This document shows positions 44,470 through 53,413 of a stretch of DNA of 58,555 bases, piece after piece (the first letter of the stretch is position 1; each line of letters begins with the position of its first letter). The stretch covers positions 1-58,555 of the forward strand of contig JAITVK010000037.1 in the NCBI GenBank assembly GCA_031285845.1, written 5' to 3'. A program made the translations under genes and the position numbers. Source of the stretch: Propionibacteriaceae bacterium. Lineage in GTDB: Bacteria; Actinomycetota; Actinomycetes; Propionibacteriales; Propionibacteriaceae. The notes under the pieces are model-generated. The model saw only the letters and a list, made by a program, of their open reading frames with translations. It was not told the DNA's origin and did no database searches.

Positions 44470-46944
44470 GTGACCGAGACACCAACAGTCGCGGGATATG
44501 ACGCGACCCAGGCTCAGCAGAAGTGGCAGGCCTACTGGCAGGCTCATGAGACGTTCCGCCCGCTTGATGACGGGTCAAAACCTCGTCGCTACGTGCTCGA
44601 CATGTTTCCGTATCCGTCTGGTGATCTTCACATGGGCCACGCGGAGGCCTTCGTCATGGGCGACGTCGTCGCTCGCTATTGGAAGCTGAACGGCTTCGAC
44701 GTTCTGCATCCGCTGGGATGGGATTCTTTCGGTCTGCCGGCTGAGAACGCCGCCATCGCGCACGGCATCCACCCGGCGCAGTGGACGTACGCCAACATCG
44801 AGACTCAGGCCCGGTCGTTTCGGCGATACGGTCTGTCGGTGGACTGGAGTCGGCGCCTGCACACCTCCGATGTGGAGTATTACAAGTGGACCCAGTGGTT
44901 GTTCTTGAAGTTCTTCGAGAAGAAGCTGGCCTACCGCAAGGCCAGCTACGTCAACTGGTGTCCCGGCTGTCAGACCGTGTTGGCCAACGAGCAAGTCAAC
45001 CAGGGGTTGTGCGAGCGCTGCCATTCTGTGGTGACGAAGCGGCGGCTGACGCAGTGGTACTTCAAGATCACCGACTACGCCCAGCGGCTGCTCGACGACA
45101 TGTCTCAGTTGGAGGGTCAGTGGCCGGATCGGGTGTTGGCCATGCAGCGTCACTGGATCGGGCGTTCCCAGGGGGCGTACGTCGATTTCCCCATTCCTGG
45201 TCGTCAAGAACCTGTCACGGTGTTCACCACCCGTCCGGACACGTTGTACGGTGCGACCTTCATGGTGGTCGCCCCGGACTCCGATCTGGCCGACGAGTTG
45301 GTCACCGATGAGTGCCGTGAGCAGTTTGAGGCCTATCTCGAACAGACCAAGCAGGCCACTGAGATTGAGCGTCAATCCACAGAGCGGGAGAAGACCGGAG
45401 TGTTCTTGGGTCGCTACGCGATCAATCCGTTGACTGGCGCGCCGATCCCGGTGTGGACGGCCGACTACGTGCTGAGCGAGTATGGCACGGGCGCGATCAT
45501 GGCTGTGCCGGCTCACGATCAGCGCGACTTGGATTTCGCGCGGAAGTTCGACTTGCCGGTCGTACGAGTGATCGACACCGGACAGCCCGACCCTGCCACC
45601 TCGGGCGTGGCGACGACCGGGGATGGCGCCTATGTCAACTCGGGGCCGCTGGACGGCTTGACCGACAAAAAGTCTGGTGTGGAACTGATCTGCCAGAAGC
45701 TGGAAGATGACGCCACCGGGCGCGGAGCCGTCACCTACCGCCTGCGTGACTGGCTGTTGTCGCGTCAGCGCTTCTGGGGTTGCCCGATTCCGATCATCCA
45801 CTGTCCGGTGCATGGCGAGGTCGCGGTTCCTGAGGATCAGTTGCCAGTCGTGCTGCCTGATTTGCGCGGAGCCGCCTTGGCTCCGAAAGGCGTGTCGCCA
45901 CTGGCCAGCGCGACGGAATGGGTCAACACGACCTGTCCGACCTGTGGTGGTCCTGCCACCCGCGACGCCGACACGATGGACACTTTCGTCGACTCGTCGT
46001 GGTATTTCTTCCGCTACTGTTCACCCAACGAGATCGGAGCGCCGTTCGACCCCGAGGCGGTGGCTCGCTGGATGCCCGTCGACCAGTACGTCGGCGGCGT
46101 CGAACACGCCACCTTGCACCTGCTCTACTCTCGTTTCTTCACCAAGGTGTTGTACGACGAGGGAATGATCGGTTTCACTGAGCCGTTCGCACGTTTGATG
46201 AATCAGGGGCAGGTCATCAACCAAGGCCGGGCGATGTCGAAGTCGTTGGGCAATGGTGTGGATTTGGGCGCGCAAATCGATCAGTACGGCGTGGATGCGA
46301 TTCGTACCACGGTGGTCTTCGCCGGGCCTCCCGAAGATGACATCGACTGGGCGGACGTGTCGCCGTCGGCGACTTTGAAGTTCCTGCAACGTGCCTGGCG
46401 AGTCGCCGCCGATGTGGCGAGCCCGGTTGATGTCGATGTGGCCGCCGGCGATCTCGGGTTGCGACGAACCACCCATCACATCATGGGTGAGATCACCGAT
46501 TTGGTGGAGATGCGCCGGTTCAACGTGTGCGTGGCTCGACTGATGGAGTTGGTCAATGCGACGCGCAAGGCGATCGACACCGGCGCTGGGCCGGGCGATC
46601 CGGCGGTGCGTGAGGCAGCAGAGTTCACCGCTGTCGCTTTGTCGTTGTTCGCCCCCTACGTCGCCGAGGAGATGTGGGAGATGCTGGGCCATGAGCCGTC
46701 CGTCGCCGAGACGACTTGGCCCAAAGTGGATGAGACCTTGCGCGCCGCGCAAACCGTGACCATGGCTGTCCAAGTGCAGGGCAAGGTGCGCGCCAAGTTG
46801 ACGGTACGCTCCGATGTCAGCGAGGCTGAGGCTGAGAAGCTGGCCCTGGCTGATGAGAACGTGCAGCGGTATCTGGCCGGTCGTCCGGTCGCGAAGGTTA
46901 TTGTGCGCGTGCCCAATATGGTGTCCATCGTTCCTGGCCGCTGA
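44470..46944 (+). CDS. leuS: Leucyl-tRNA synthetase
   Basis: An 824-residue class I synthetase. [16 protein letters not shown] contains the HIGH motif (HMGH). The CP1 editing domain includes [13 protein letters not shown] and [13 protein letters not shown] zinc-type cluster CPTCGG is present, and the KMSKS motif appears as AMSKS. The C-terminal domain ends in the conserved [15 protein letters not shown] 44470 is preferred because GGAAGG at 44458-44463 then has a six-base spacer. ATG 44464 would directly abut it. No T-box was found in the leader. Confidence 0.96.
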   Translation: MTETPTVAGYDATQAQQKWQAYWQAHETFRPLDDGSKPRRYVLDMFPYPSGDLHMGHAEAFVMGDVVARYWKLNGFDVLHPLGWDSFGLPAENAAIAHGIHPAQWTYANIETQARSFRRYGLSVDWSRRLHTSDVEYYKWTQWLFLKFFEKKLAYRKASYVNWCPGCQTVLANEQVNQGLCERCHSVVTKRRLTQWYFKITDYAQRLLDDMSQLEGQWPDRVLAMQRHWIGRSQGAYVDFPIPGRQEPVTVFTTRPDTLYGATFMVVAPDSDLADELVTDECREQFEAYLEQTKQATEIERQSTEREKTGVFLGRYAINPLTGAPIPVWTADYVLSEYGTGAIMAVPAHDQRDLDFARKFDLPVVRVIDTGQPDPATSGVATTGDGAYVNSGPLDGLTDKKSGVELICQKLEDDATGRGAVTYRLRDWLLSRQRFWGCPIPIIHCPVHGEVAVPEDQLPVVLPDLRGAALAPKGVSPLASATEWVNTTCPTCGGPATRDADTMDTFVDSSWYFFRYCSPNEIGAPFDPEAVARWMPVDQYVGGVEHATLHLLYSRFFTKVLYDEGMIGFTEPFARLMNQGQVINQGRAMSKSLGNGVDLGAQIDQYGVDAIRTTVVFAGPPEDDIDWADVSPSATLKFLQRAWRVAADVASPVDVDVAAGDLGLRRTTHHIMGEITDLVEMRRFNVCVARLMELVNATRKAIDTGAGPGDPAVREAAEFTAVALSLFAPYVAEEMWEMLGHEPSVAETTWPKVDETLRAAQTVTMAVQVQGKVRAKLTVRSDVSEAEAEKLALADENVQRYLAGRPVAKVIVRVPNMVSIVPGR

Positions 46945-46958
46945 GGCTGGTGTCGGTG

Positions 46959-46995
46959 TGCCACGTCGGTGTCGTCTGGTCGTTCCGACGTGGCA
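46959..46995 (+). terminator. Terminator after leuS
   Basis: TGCCACGTCGG (46959-46969) and CCGACGTGGCA (46985-46995) are perfectly complementary across a 15-base loop, 14 bases after the leuS stop. A separate T-run at about 47033-47041 lies further on. Confidence 0.7.
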
Positions 46996-47076
46996 AGAAC
47001 GTGACTCGCCGCCATTGGGGTAGTCCCGTCTGACTTTTTTTGGGCCCGGCGTGACAATTTTCGTCCCCACCGCACC

Positions 47077-47916
47077 ATGGTGTTCAGTGTGTGGAAACGA
47101 CAGGTTGAGTCTCAGGCGGGGTCCTATCTGGCGCGACTCGGCCTGCTGTTTGAGCGTGGTGATTCGGTTCGGACCAGTGTGGCCCACGTCGATGACGGTG
47201 AGGATCCAGATGGCGATCACCCGGGGTTGGACGACGCTGCTGCGCCGGGCGGCGCGGAAGACCATGGTTCCCGGTGGGCGCGGGTCTTCTCATTCACCGC
47301 TCAGCACACCAAGGTCTTGTCGGCTCTCGCCTTGGTCGCGGTGATCGTCGCCACCTGGATGGTGATGCGGGCGCGCGTGGTTCCTGTGACCCAACCATTT
47401 CCATCGGCCACCCCCAGTTGGAGTACGCCAGAGCCCACAGCGACTGTCGAGGCGCACCCGGATTGGTTGATCCACGTGCTCGGGGCCGTGAACAGCCCAG
47501 GTGTGGTCAAGCTGCCCTATGGCGCCCGTGTGACCGACGCGATCCAGGCGGCTGGTGGTCTGACGGCTCAGGCCGATCCCGCGCAGCTGAACCTGGCCGC
47601 TGAGTTGGCCGATGGCGCGCAAATCGTGGTTGGAACTGTGGATCACCCGCAAGGTGAGGTACGACAAGGTTTGGGCGGCCAACCCGTCTCGGACACGGGC
47701 GCGGCGAACTCGGACGCCGACAGCTCCACCATCGATCTGAACGCCGCGACGGAAGCCCAGTTGGACACTCTGCCCGGAGTCGGTCCTGTGACCGCGCAGG
47801 CGATCCTGACGTGGCGCGAGAAGAGCGGGCCTTTCACGACTGTCAGTCAGTTGCAGGAAGTCGATGGGATCGGGCCGAAGACGTACGCTCAGATTGAGCC
47901 TCATGTCCGAGTCTGA
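47077..47916 (+). CDS. comEA: Competence protein ComEA, membrane DNA receptor
   Basis: A 279-residue protein. A hydrophilic cytoplasmic N-terminus of about 75 residues is followed by a membrane helix near 80-100 (VLSALALVAVIVATWMV) and a Pro/Thr-rich linker. An SLBB domain lies at about 131-165 (IHVLGAVNSPGVVKLPYGA). A helix-hairpin-helix DNA-binding domain from about 218 ends the protein (LNAATEAQLDTLPGVGPVTA). It binds incoming DNA outside the membrane and feeds it to ComEC. Overlaps comEC by 14 bases. Confidence 0.93.
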   Translation: MVFSVWKRQVESQAGSYLARLGLLFERGDSVRTSVAHVDDGEDPDGDHPGLDDAAAPGGAEDHGSRWARVFSFTAQHTKVLSALALVAVIVATWMVMRARVVPVTQPFPSATPSWSTPEPTATVEAHPDWLIHVLGAVNSPGVVKLPYGARVTDAIQAAGGLTAQADPAQLNLAAELADGAQIVVGTVDHPQGEVRQGLGGQPVSDTGAANSDADSSTIDLNAATEAQLDTLPGVGPVTAQAILTWREKSGPFTTVSQLQEVDGIGPKTYAQIEPHVRV

Positions 47917-50290
47917 GACGGTCATCTCGAAGGCTGTCGCGCCGCAGACGCCCGGGCAGGCTGGTGTTGGTGCAGATCGGCCGGATCTTCGGCTGGTCGT
48001 GCCGGGGTTGGCAGTCTGGGCGAGCATGTGGGCTCTGACCGGTTGGCGGTGGTCGGTCTGGATCGTCGCGGGCGTGGCCGTCTGCTGCCTTGGAGTCGGT
48101 CTAGTGTTGCGACGGGTCGGCGCCGCATCAGCGTCGACGCGGTCGGTTGTCGCGAGACTGATGATCGTCGTCGGTTTGCTCACGGCTTCCTGTGTCGTGG
48201 TCGGAGGCATGACAGTGGCGTCGGTCGGTTCCGGACCACTGGCGCAGGCTGGTCAGGACAAGGCCGTGGTGGAGTTCGACCTGCAGATTCGGACCGCTCG
48301 TCTGTCGTCATCATGGGGTCAGGTCTTAGTCAATGGCGTCGTCGAGCAGTTCACCGTACGGGGGCAGACCTATCGGGCCGGTGCTTCGGTGATGGTCAGG
48401 GTCCCGCAACGTGACGCGACTCAGTGGCTCCAGTTCCCGGCTGGGACAACCGTGCGTTTGACGGGAAAGGCCACGCAGGCTCGTCTTAGTGATGGAGTGA
48501 CCGCCTGGGTGAGCGCGCTCAGCCCTGCCAGTGTCATCCGGCCACCTCCCGCCTGGCAGCGGATCATCGAGTCGATGCGCACCGGGTTGGTTCGGGCAAT
48601 GAACGCCAATCCTGCGGAGCAGGCGGCTCTCGTTCCCGCGTTGGTCGTCGGCGAGACGTCGGGCATGCCACCGCAGTTGACCTCCGACTTCACCACGACC
48701 GGATTGACTCACCTGACGGCGGTGTCTGGTGCCAACTTGGCGATTCTCCTGTCGTTTCTCACGGTGGTCGCCCGTTACGTTGGAGTCCGTGGCTGGGGCA
48801 TCTCGGCGGTCTCGGTGATCGGCGTGGCGGTGTTCATTATGCTATGCCATTCAGAGCCCAGTGTGCTACGGGCTGCGGCCATGGGTTTGGTCGCTCTGAT
48901 GGCGCTCGGCCGCGGCACTGGACATGGTGGCGCGATTCGCGGATTGTGTCTGGCTGTCATGGGTCTGTGTTGGCTGGATCCATGGATGAGTCGGTCGTGG
49001 GGCTTCATCTTGTCAGCCTTGGCCTGCCTCGGCATCATTTGGTGGGGGCGACGGTGGTCGGAACTGTTGGGGAGGTGGTTGCCCGCACCCGTGGCGGAGG
49101 CGATGGCCATTCCGCTAGCAGCACAGGTGTCCACTCAGCCGGTCATCTGCTGGTTGTCCGGCGCGGTCAGCGTCTCTGGTTTGTTGGCTAACGCAGGGGC
49201 CGCGCCGTGGGTGGGGCCGGCCACTGTCGTGGGTTTGATCGCCGCTCTGGTGAGTCCAGTCAGCGCCACTGTGGCCTCATGGGCGGGTTACATCGCTGGA
49301 TGGTGCGCGCAGCCGATTCTGCTCGTTGGACATGGGTTGGCTGGCCTGCCTGGCTCGTCTCACTGGTGGCCGGCCACCGTGTGGGGAATGCTCATCGTCA
49401 CGGCGGCCTGCCTGGCAGTGGCCCGAGCGATGCCGCTGCTGTTGTCGTCGCCCTTGATTGTGGTCGTGGTTTCGTTAGGACTGGTGGTGGCAATGATGGC
49501 CGCTCCCTATCATCCCGGGTGGCCGGGTTCTCACTGGCGGGTGGCGGCGTGCGATGTTGGCCAGGCTGACGGTGTGGCGGTCCGTGTGGATGGCGGCGAG
49601 GCCATCGTGATCGACGTGGGTCTGGACACCGGTGAGATGGTTCAATGCCTGCGTCAGTTGGGCGTCACGCACATCCCAGTGTTGGTTCTGACCCATCTGC
49701 ACGCTGATCATGCTGGTGGTCTGGCTGGGGTGATGCAGTCCTTCACAGTCGGTCAGGTCGTGACGCCGCGCGGTGGTGGAAGTCATGGTGAGGTCGATCA
49801 GATCTGTGCTGAGCGAGGCATTCGAGTCGATGTGGCGACGACCGGACAGTCGGTCACCGTCGGTGACGTGCGGTTGAGTGTGGTGTCCGCCTTCCAGGCT
49901 AGCTCAGGCGGTGATGACGCTGAGGAGTCCAGTGGGGAGAACGACGAGTCTTTGATCGTAAGGGTGGACAGCCCGCAGATGAGTTTGATCGACACCGGTG
50001 ACGTGGAGGTGGCTGGTCAACAGGCCGCTCTGCGTCATGCCGATGAGCTGCGAGCCGACATTCTGAAGGTCCCTCACCATGGCTCATCGCGACAAGTGGC
50101 GCAGTTTCTTCAGGCCACGGGCGCTCGATTCGCCGTGATCAGCGTGGGTGCGGACAATGACTATGGTCATCCGACGAAGAAAGCGCTGACGCTATTGTCT
50201 GAGGTGGGCATGGAGGTGATTCGCACAGATGAGCATGGTTCGATCACGTTCGCACGAGATCAGGAGTGGACGCTCACCACCCAGCGGTGA
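47903..50290 (+). CDS. comEC: DNA uptake channel ComEC/Rec2
   Basis: A 795-residue protein. An N-terminal DUF4131-like region comes first, then the Competence domain with about eight membrane helices (AVSGANLAILLSFLTVVARY is the signature). A C-terminal metallo-beta-lactamase-like domain carries HLHADHAGG, IDTGDVE and VPHHGSSRQ, consistent with an active nuclease that degrades the non-transported strand. Starts inside the end of comEA. Presence of comEA-comEC suggests natural transformation or a degenerate remnant of it. Confidence 0.94.
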   Translation: MSESETVISKAVAPQTPGQAGVGADRPDLRLVVPGLAVWASMWALTGWRWSVWIVAGVAVCCLGVGLVLRRVGAASASTRSVVARLMIVVGLLTASCVVVGGMTVASVGSGPLAQAGQDKAVVEFDLQIRTARLSSSWGQVLVNGVVEQFTVRGQTYRAGASVMVRVPQRDATQWLQFPAGTTVRLTGKATQARLSDGVTAWVSALSPASVIRPPPAWQRIIESMRTGLVRAMNANPAEQAALVPALVVGETSGMPPQLTSDFTTTGLTHLTAVSGANLAILLSFLTVVARYVGVRGWGISAVSVIGVAVFIMLCHSEPSVLRAAAMGLVALMALGRGTGHGGAIRGLCLAVMGLCWLDPWMSRSWGFILSALACLGIIWWGRRWSELLGRWLPAPVAEAMAIPLAAQVSTQPVICWLSGAVSVSGLLANAGAAPWVGPATVVGLIAALVSPVSATVASWAGYIAGWCAQPILLVGHGLAGLPGSSHWWPATVWGMLIVTAACLAVARAMPLLLSSPLIVVVVSLGLVVAMMAAPYHPGWPGSHWRVAACDVGQADGVAVRVDGGEAIVIDVGLDTGEMVQCLRQLGVTHIPVLVLTHLHADHAGGLAGVMQSFTVGQVVTPRGGGSHGEVDQICAERGIRVDVATTGQSVTVGDVRLSVVSAFQASSGGDDAEESSGENDESLIVRVDSPQMSLIDTGDVEVAGQQAALRHADELRADILKVPHHGSSRQVAQFLQATGARFAVISVGADNDYGHPTKKALTLLSEVGMEVIRTDEHGSITFARDQEWTLTTQR

Positions 50291-50478
50291 GCTGACACTT
50301 TGGGCCCGGCGATGAGTCCCATGAGGCGTGTCAAAGGACTCCATGAGGTCGAAGGTTCCCACGGGGTTGTGTGCTCTGTCGCCCGCTGTTCCGGTGTTCG
50401 ACGCCCTGGCATGTCCTGCTCCGCTGTGCGACGCTTCTCCGCGCACTGTTCGGGCGTTCGATTCCTGCTGTGTGCTGG

Positions 50479-51465
50479 TCAGGCGCGTCGCCCAGCTCGT
50501 CGAAGTGCCGCCAAGCGGATGAGCAGATGCTCCAGCGCGAAGTCGGGGTCTTGGCCAGCGCCTTTGATCTGTCCGTCAGCCTGGCTGACGGCACGGATCG
50601 CTGCCGCGACCGCCTGTTCTGTCCACGGTCTGGCTGCTGCCGCCACATCTTTCAGTTTCCAGGCGGGAGCCCCGACTTCGGCGGCCGTCGGTGAGTGGTC
50701 GCGGGCCGCCGCCAGGTAGTTGCCGATCTGGCGGAAGGAGGTGGCCAGGGCAGCCGTGACCATGACATGGGCGACTCCGGTCGACAGTGCCCAGCGCAGT
50801 TTCATGATGGCGTCAGACACCCGTCCAGCGACGGCGTCGTCACTCACCGCGTAAGCGCTGATCGTGGCTCGACCGGCGAAGTAACGTGACACGACCGAGG
50901 TGGTGATCCGTCCGCCCTCCGCGTCAGACACAAGTTGGGTGACAGCGGCGGCCAGGCTACGAGTGTCTTGACCGACCGAGTCGACTAACGCCTGGGCGGC
51001 TTCCGCATCGATGGTGGTTCCCGCGTCACGAGCCTCGTGGATGACGAATTTGGCCAAGTTCCAGGCTTTGAGCATGGGGCAGTCGACGATCCGGGCCGCT
51101 AGCGGCTTGAGCTTGTCGAGCAGAGCCTTGCCTTGGTTCGCGCTCGTGTGAGAGATGATGAGCGCGACATCGTCGGGCACGGATCGAGCCAGCGTCAACA
51201 GCGGCGACTCCATCGCTTTGGGTGCCTTGTCGACGTTGGTGATGCGGGCGATTGTTGCCGTGGAGAACAGGTCAGTGCCGCTCATCTGGTCGATCCCCGA
51301 CGCGGTCAACTCCGAACCAGCCGTCGTGACGACGGCGGCGTCTGGTCGGGCTTGTCGTGCGGTCGCGGTCAGACGGGCGACCTCGCGTTCAGCCAAGAAC
51401 TGCTCGGGTCCTGCCACGAGTGTCAGACGGGCGAACACAGGTGTGTCCGATGTGTTGTGTGCCAC
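50479..51465 (-). CDS. holA: DNA polymerase III subunit delta
   Basis: A 328-residue clamp-loader subunit. LVAGPEQFLAEREVARL at the N-terminus and DNVDKAPK-like VDKAP, LIISHTSANQGK and LKAWNLAKFVIHEA in the body fit actinobacterial HolA. The C-terminal collar domain ends FALEHLLIRLAALRRAGRRA. It opens the beta clamp during loading. The GTG at 51465 has TGGAG upstream. A TTG at 51498 would add 11 residues. comEA-comEC-holA adjacency is common in this phylum, though here holA is inverted relative to comEC. Confidence 0.92.
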   Translation of the reverse strand: MAHNTSDTPVFARLTLVAGPEQFLAEREVARLTATARQARPDAAVVTTAGSELTASGIDQMSGTDLFSTATIARITNVDKAPKAMESPLLTLARSVPDDVALIISHTSANQGKALLDKLKPLAARIVDCPMLKAWNLAKFVIHEARDAGTTIDAEAAQALVDSVGQDTRSLAAAVTQLVSDAEGGRITTSVVSRYFAGRATISAYAVSDDAVAGRVSDAIMKLRWALSTGVAHVMVTAALATSFRQIGNYLAAARDHSPTAAEVGAPAWKLKDVAAAARPWTEQAVAAAIRAVSQADGQIKGAGQDPDFALEHLLIRLAALRRAGRRA

Positions 51466-51547
51466 GGCTCCAGTATGCCTTACGACACTGGGGGTCAATC
51501 ACAGTCACCGTGCTCGTCTGCGCGATGGGCGATCCTCGTCACTCCGT

Positions 51548-51682
51548 CGCACGAACGACTGCAGTCCGGCGCCTCAATCTGCTTCCAGTCACAGCCGGTA
51601 CCCTGAACGCACGGACGACTGAGTGTCATGGATTTGCCCTTCTACCTCGGAATGGCCGGTACTCTGAACGTGCGGACGACTG
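51548..51682. repeat. Direct repeats with 60-61 bp period between holA and the transporter gene
   Basis: Units at 51594-51621 and 51655-51682 are 28 bases long and differ at three positions. Both start GCCGGTAC and end CGGACGACTG. A third, shorter copy (CGCACGAACGACTG) lies at 51548-51561, 60 bases before the equivalent point. The last copy ends 34 bases before the transporter ATG, so the repeats occupy its promoter region. Confidence 0.75.
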
Positions 51683-51716
51683 CTGTCCCGACGAGCTGTT
51701 TTGATAGGGTGGCCCC

Positions 51717-53120
51717 ATGGTCGGGTGGTGGTTGACCGTTCCTTTCGTGGTCATGCTGGTGGCGATCGCCGTGTTGCCACTCCTCCGCACCACTCACCGG
51801 TGGTGGGACAATCCCGGTCATCAACTCATCGTCTCGGGCGTTCTCGGCGTGCCGGTGGCAGTGGCCATGATCATCTTGGGGCATCCCGACGAGGTGGCCC
51901 ATGCCCTGATCGAGTACGGGCAGTTCGTCATCCTGCTGTTGGGACTGTTTACGATCGCCGGTGGAATCGCGTTGACTGGGGATTTGGCCGGCTCGCCGAA
52001 GGTGAACACGATCTTTCTGGGTGTCGGCACCCTGCTGGCGTCGTTCATTGGCACCACCGGGGCGGCGATGCTACTGATTCGCCCCTTGCTGATCTCCAAC
52101 GCGCACCGCCGTCATCGGGCACACCTGGTGGTGTTCGGGATCTTCACGATGGCCAACTGTGGTGGGCTACTGACCCCTTTGGGCGACCCGCCGCTGTTCC
52201 TCGGGCTCTTGCGTGGGGTGCCGTTCACGTGGACGCTGAGCCTGTGGCCTCAATGGCTGTTCGTCAACGTCTTGCTGCTGTTCACGTTCTACTGTCTCGA
52301 CTGTGCGTTGGCCTCACCGGAGGAAACCAGCGTCGATGTGGTGGAGCCTTTGGGGATCAAAGGTGGCGTCCAAATAATCTGGTTCGCGGTGGTCATCGCC
52401 GCGGTTGCTTTTGTGCCCTCGACCCACTGGTCACAGGGCCCGACTTATTGGGTGGATCTGGTTCCGTGGCGAGAACTGGTCATCGTTGCGGCGGCGGGTT
52501 TGTCCTGGGTCACATCCAACCGCCGGGCTCGCTTTGACATCAACCACTTCGCTTTCACGCCGATCAAGGAAGTCGCGGCGCTGTTTGTCGGCATTTTTCT
52601 GACCATGATTCCCGCCCTGATGCTCCTCGACGAACATGCGGACAGTCTGCCGCTCAACGCGGTGGCGTTCCACTTGATGACGGGGGGGTTGTCGGCTGTG
52701 CTGGACAACGCTCCAACCTATGCCAGCTTCTTCTCGGTCGCTCAGGGGGCCGCCGCCCACCAGGCGGGGGCCGCTTTGGTCGCGGGGGTGCCTGTGGCAT
52801 TCCTGGCGGCCGTCTCGACCGGGGCAGTGTTTTGGGGGGCGATGACCTACATCGGCAACGGTCCCAATTTCATGCTGCGGGCGATCGCGGTGAATCAGCG
52901 CGTACGCATGCCGTCGTTCGTCGGCTATCTGGCATGGAGTGGACGCTGGCTGCTGCCTGTCTTGGTGGCGTCGATGATGGTGTTCATCGCGGACGCGACC
53001 TGGGCCCACGTCGTCGGCGTGGTGCTCGCCGTGCTCGTGGTGGTCCGAGCTTGGCTGATCCGTTCGCGAGTTGATTGGATCCGTTGTCCAGGAGCGGGCG
53101 ATCCGCAGTCGTCGGGATAA
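51717..53120 (+). CDS. Sodium:proton antiporter / CitMHS-like ion transporter
   Basis: A 467-residue integral membrane protein with about 11-12 helices. It has the inverted-repeat ion transporter fold: the first re-entrant loop region is SFIGTTGAAMLLIRPLL and the matching later loop is GGLSAVLDNAPTYASFF. TPLGDPPLFLG follows the first half. The family is annotated as Na+/H+ antiporter or citrate-transporter-like. Substrate cannot be fixed from sequence. AGGGTGG precedes the ATG. The last 80 bases are partly duplicated just downstream of the stop. Confidence 0.82.
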   Translation: MVGWWLTVPFVVMLVAIAVLPLLRTTHRWWDNPGHQLIVSGVLGVPVAVAMIILGHPDEVAHALIEYGQFVILLLGLFTIAGGIALTGDLAGSPKVNTIFLGVGTLLASFIGTTGAAMLLIRPLLISNAHRRHRAHLVVFGIFTMANCGGLLTPLGDPPLFLGLLRGVPFTWTLSLWPQWLFVNVLLLFTFYCLDCALASPEETSVDVVEPLGIKGGVQIIWFAVVIAAVAFVPSTHWSQGPTYWVDLVPWRELVIVAAAGLSWVTSNRRARFDINHFAFTPIKEVAALFVGIFLTMIPALMLLDEHADSLPLNAVAFHLMTGGLSAVLDNAPTYASFFSVAQGAAAHQAGAALVAGVPVAFLAAVSTGAVFWGAMTYIGNGPNFMLRAIAVNQRVRMPSFVGYLAWSGRWLLPVLVASMMVFIADATWAHVVGVVLAVLVVVRAWLIRSRVDWIRCPGAGDPQSSG

Positions 53121-53185
53121 GAGCCGTGGTGGTTCGAGCTTGGCTGAATCCGTTCGCGGGTGGCGCCGATTCGCTGTCCAAGAGC
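53036..53185. repeat. Partial tandem duplication of the transporter gene 3' end
   Basis: Bases 53036-53095 and 53125-53185 are similar throughout (CGTGGTGGTYCGAGCTTGGC, CCGTTCGCG and GTCCARGAGC in both), with an 89-90 bp period. The first copy lies in the transporter coding sequence, the second after its stop codon. Confidence 0.7.
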
Positions 53186-53413
53186 CACCGATTCTCAACT
53201 GCCAGGGTCACACCCTGGTCGCCGCATGTCGGGACTGTGACGCTAGGTTTGATCCGCCACTGGACCGACAGCCTCGCCCTTGGCTGACGGGCCCACGGCG
53301 CGCCTCGGATGCTCGATCCTGCGTGGTTCGCCCCACAGGCCCCGTCGGATCTGGCACAATGGGTGCGGTTTGGCAGCGAAGCCGATTGCTGCCCTGACGG
53401 GGAAGAGGACGCT

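Noticed and set aside
44288-44501. A 71-residue frame upstream of and overlapping leuS
   Set aside because: No ribosome binding site, no recognisable domain, and it overlaps the well-supported leuS start.
47039-50311. TTTGGGCCCGGCG occurs at 47039-47051 and 50299-50311, on both sides of comEA-comEC
   Set aside because: Only 13 bases, GC-rich and palindromic in part. No target duplication or other mobile-element sign, so chance or similar transcript ends are likely.
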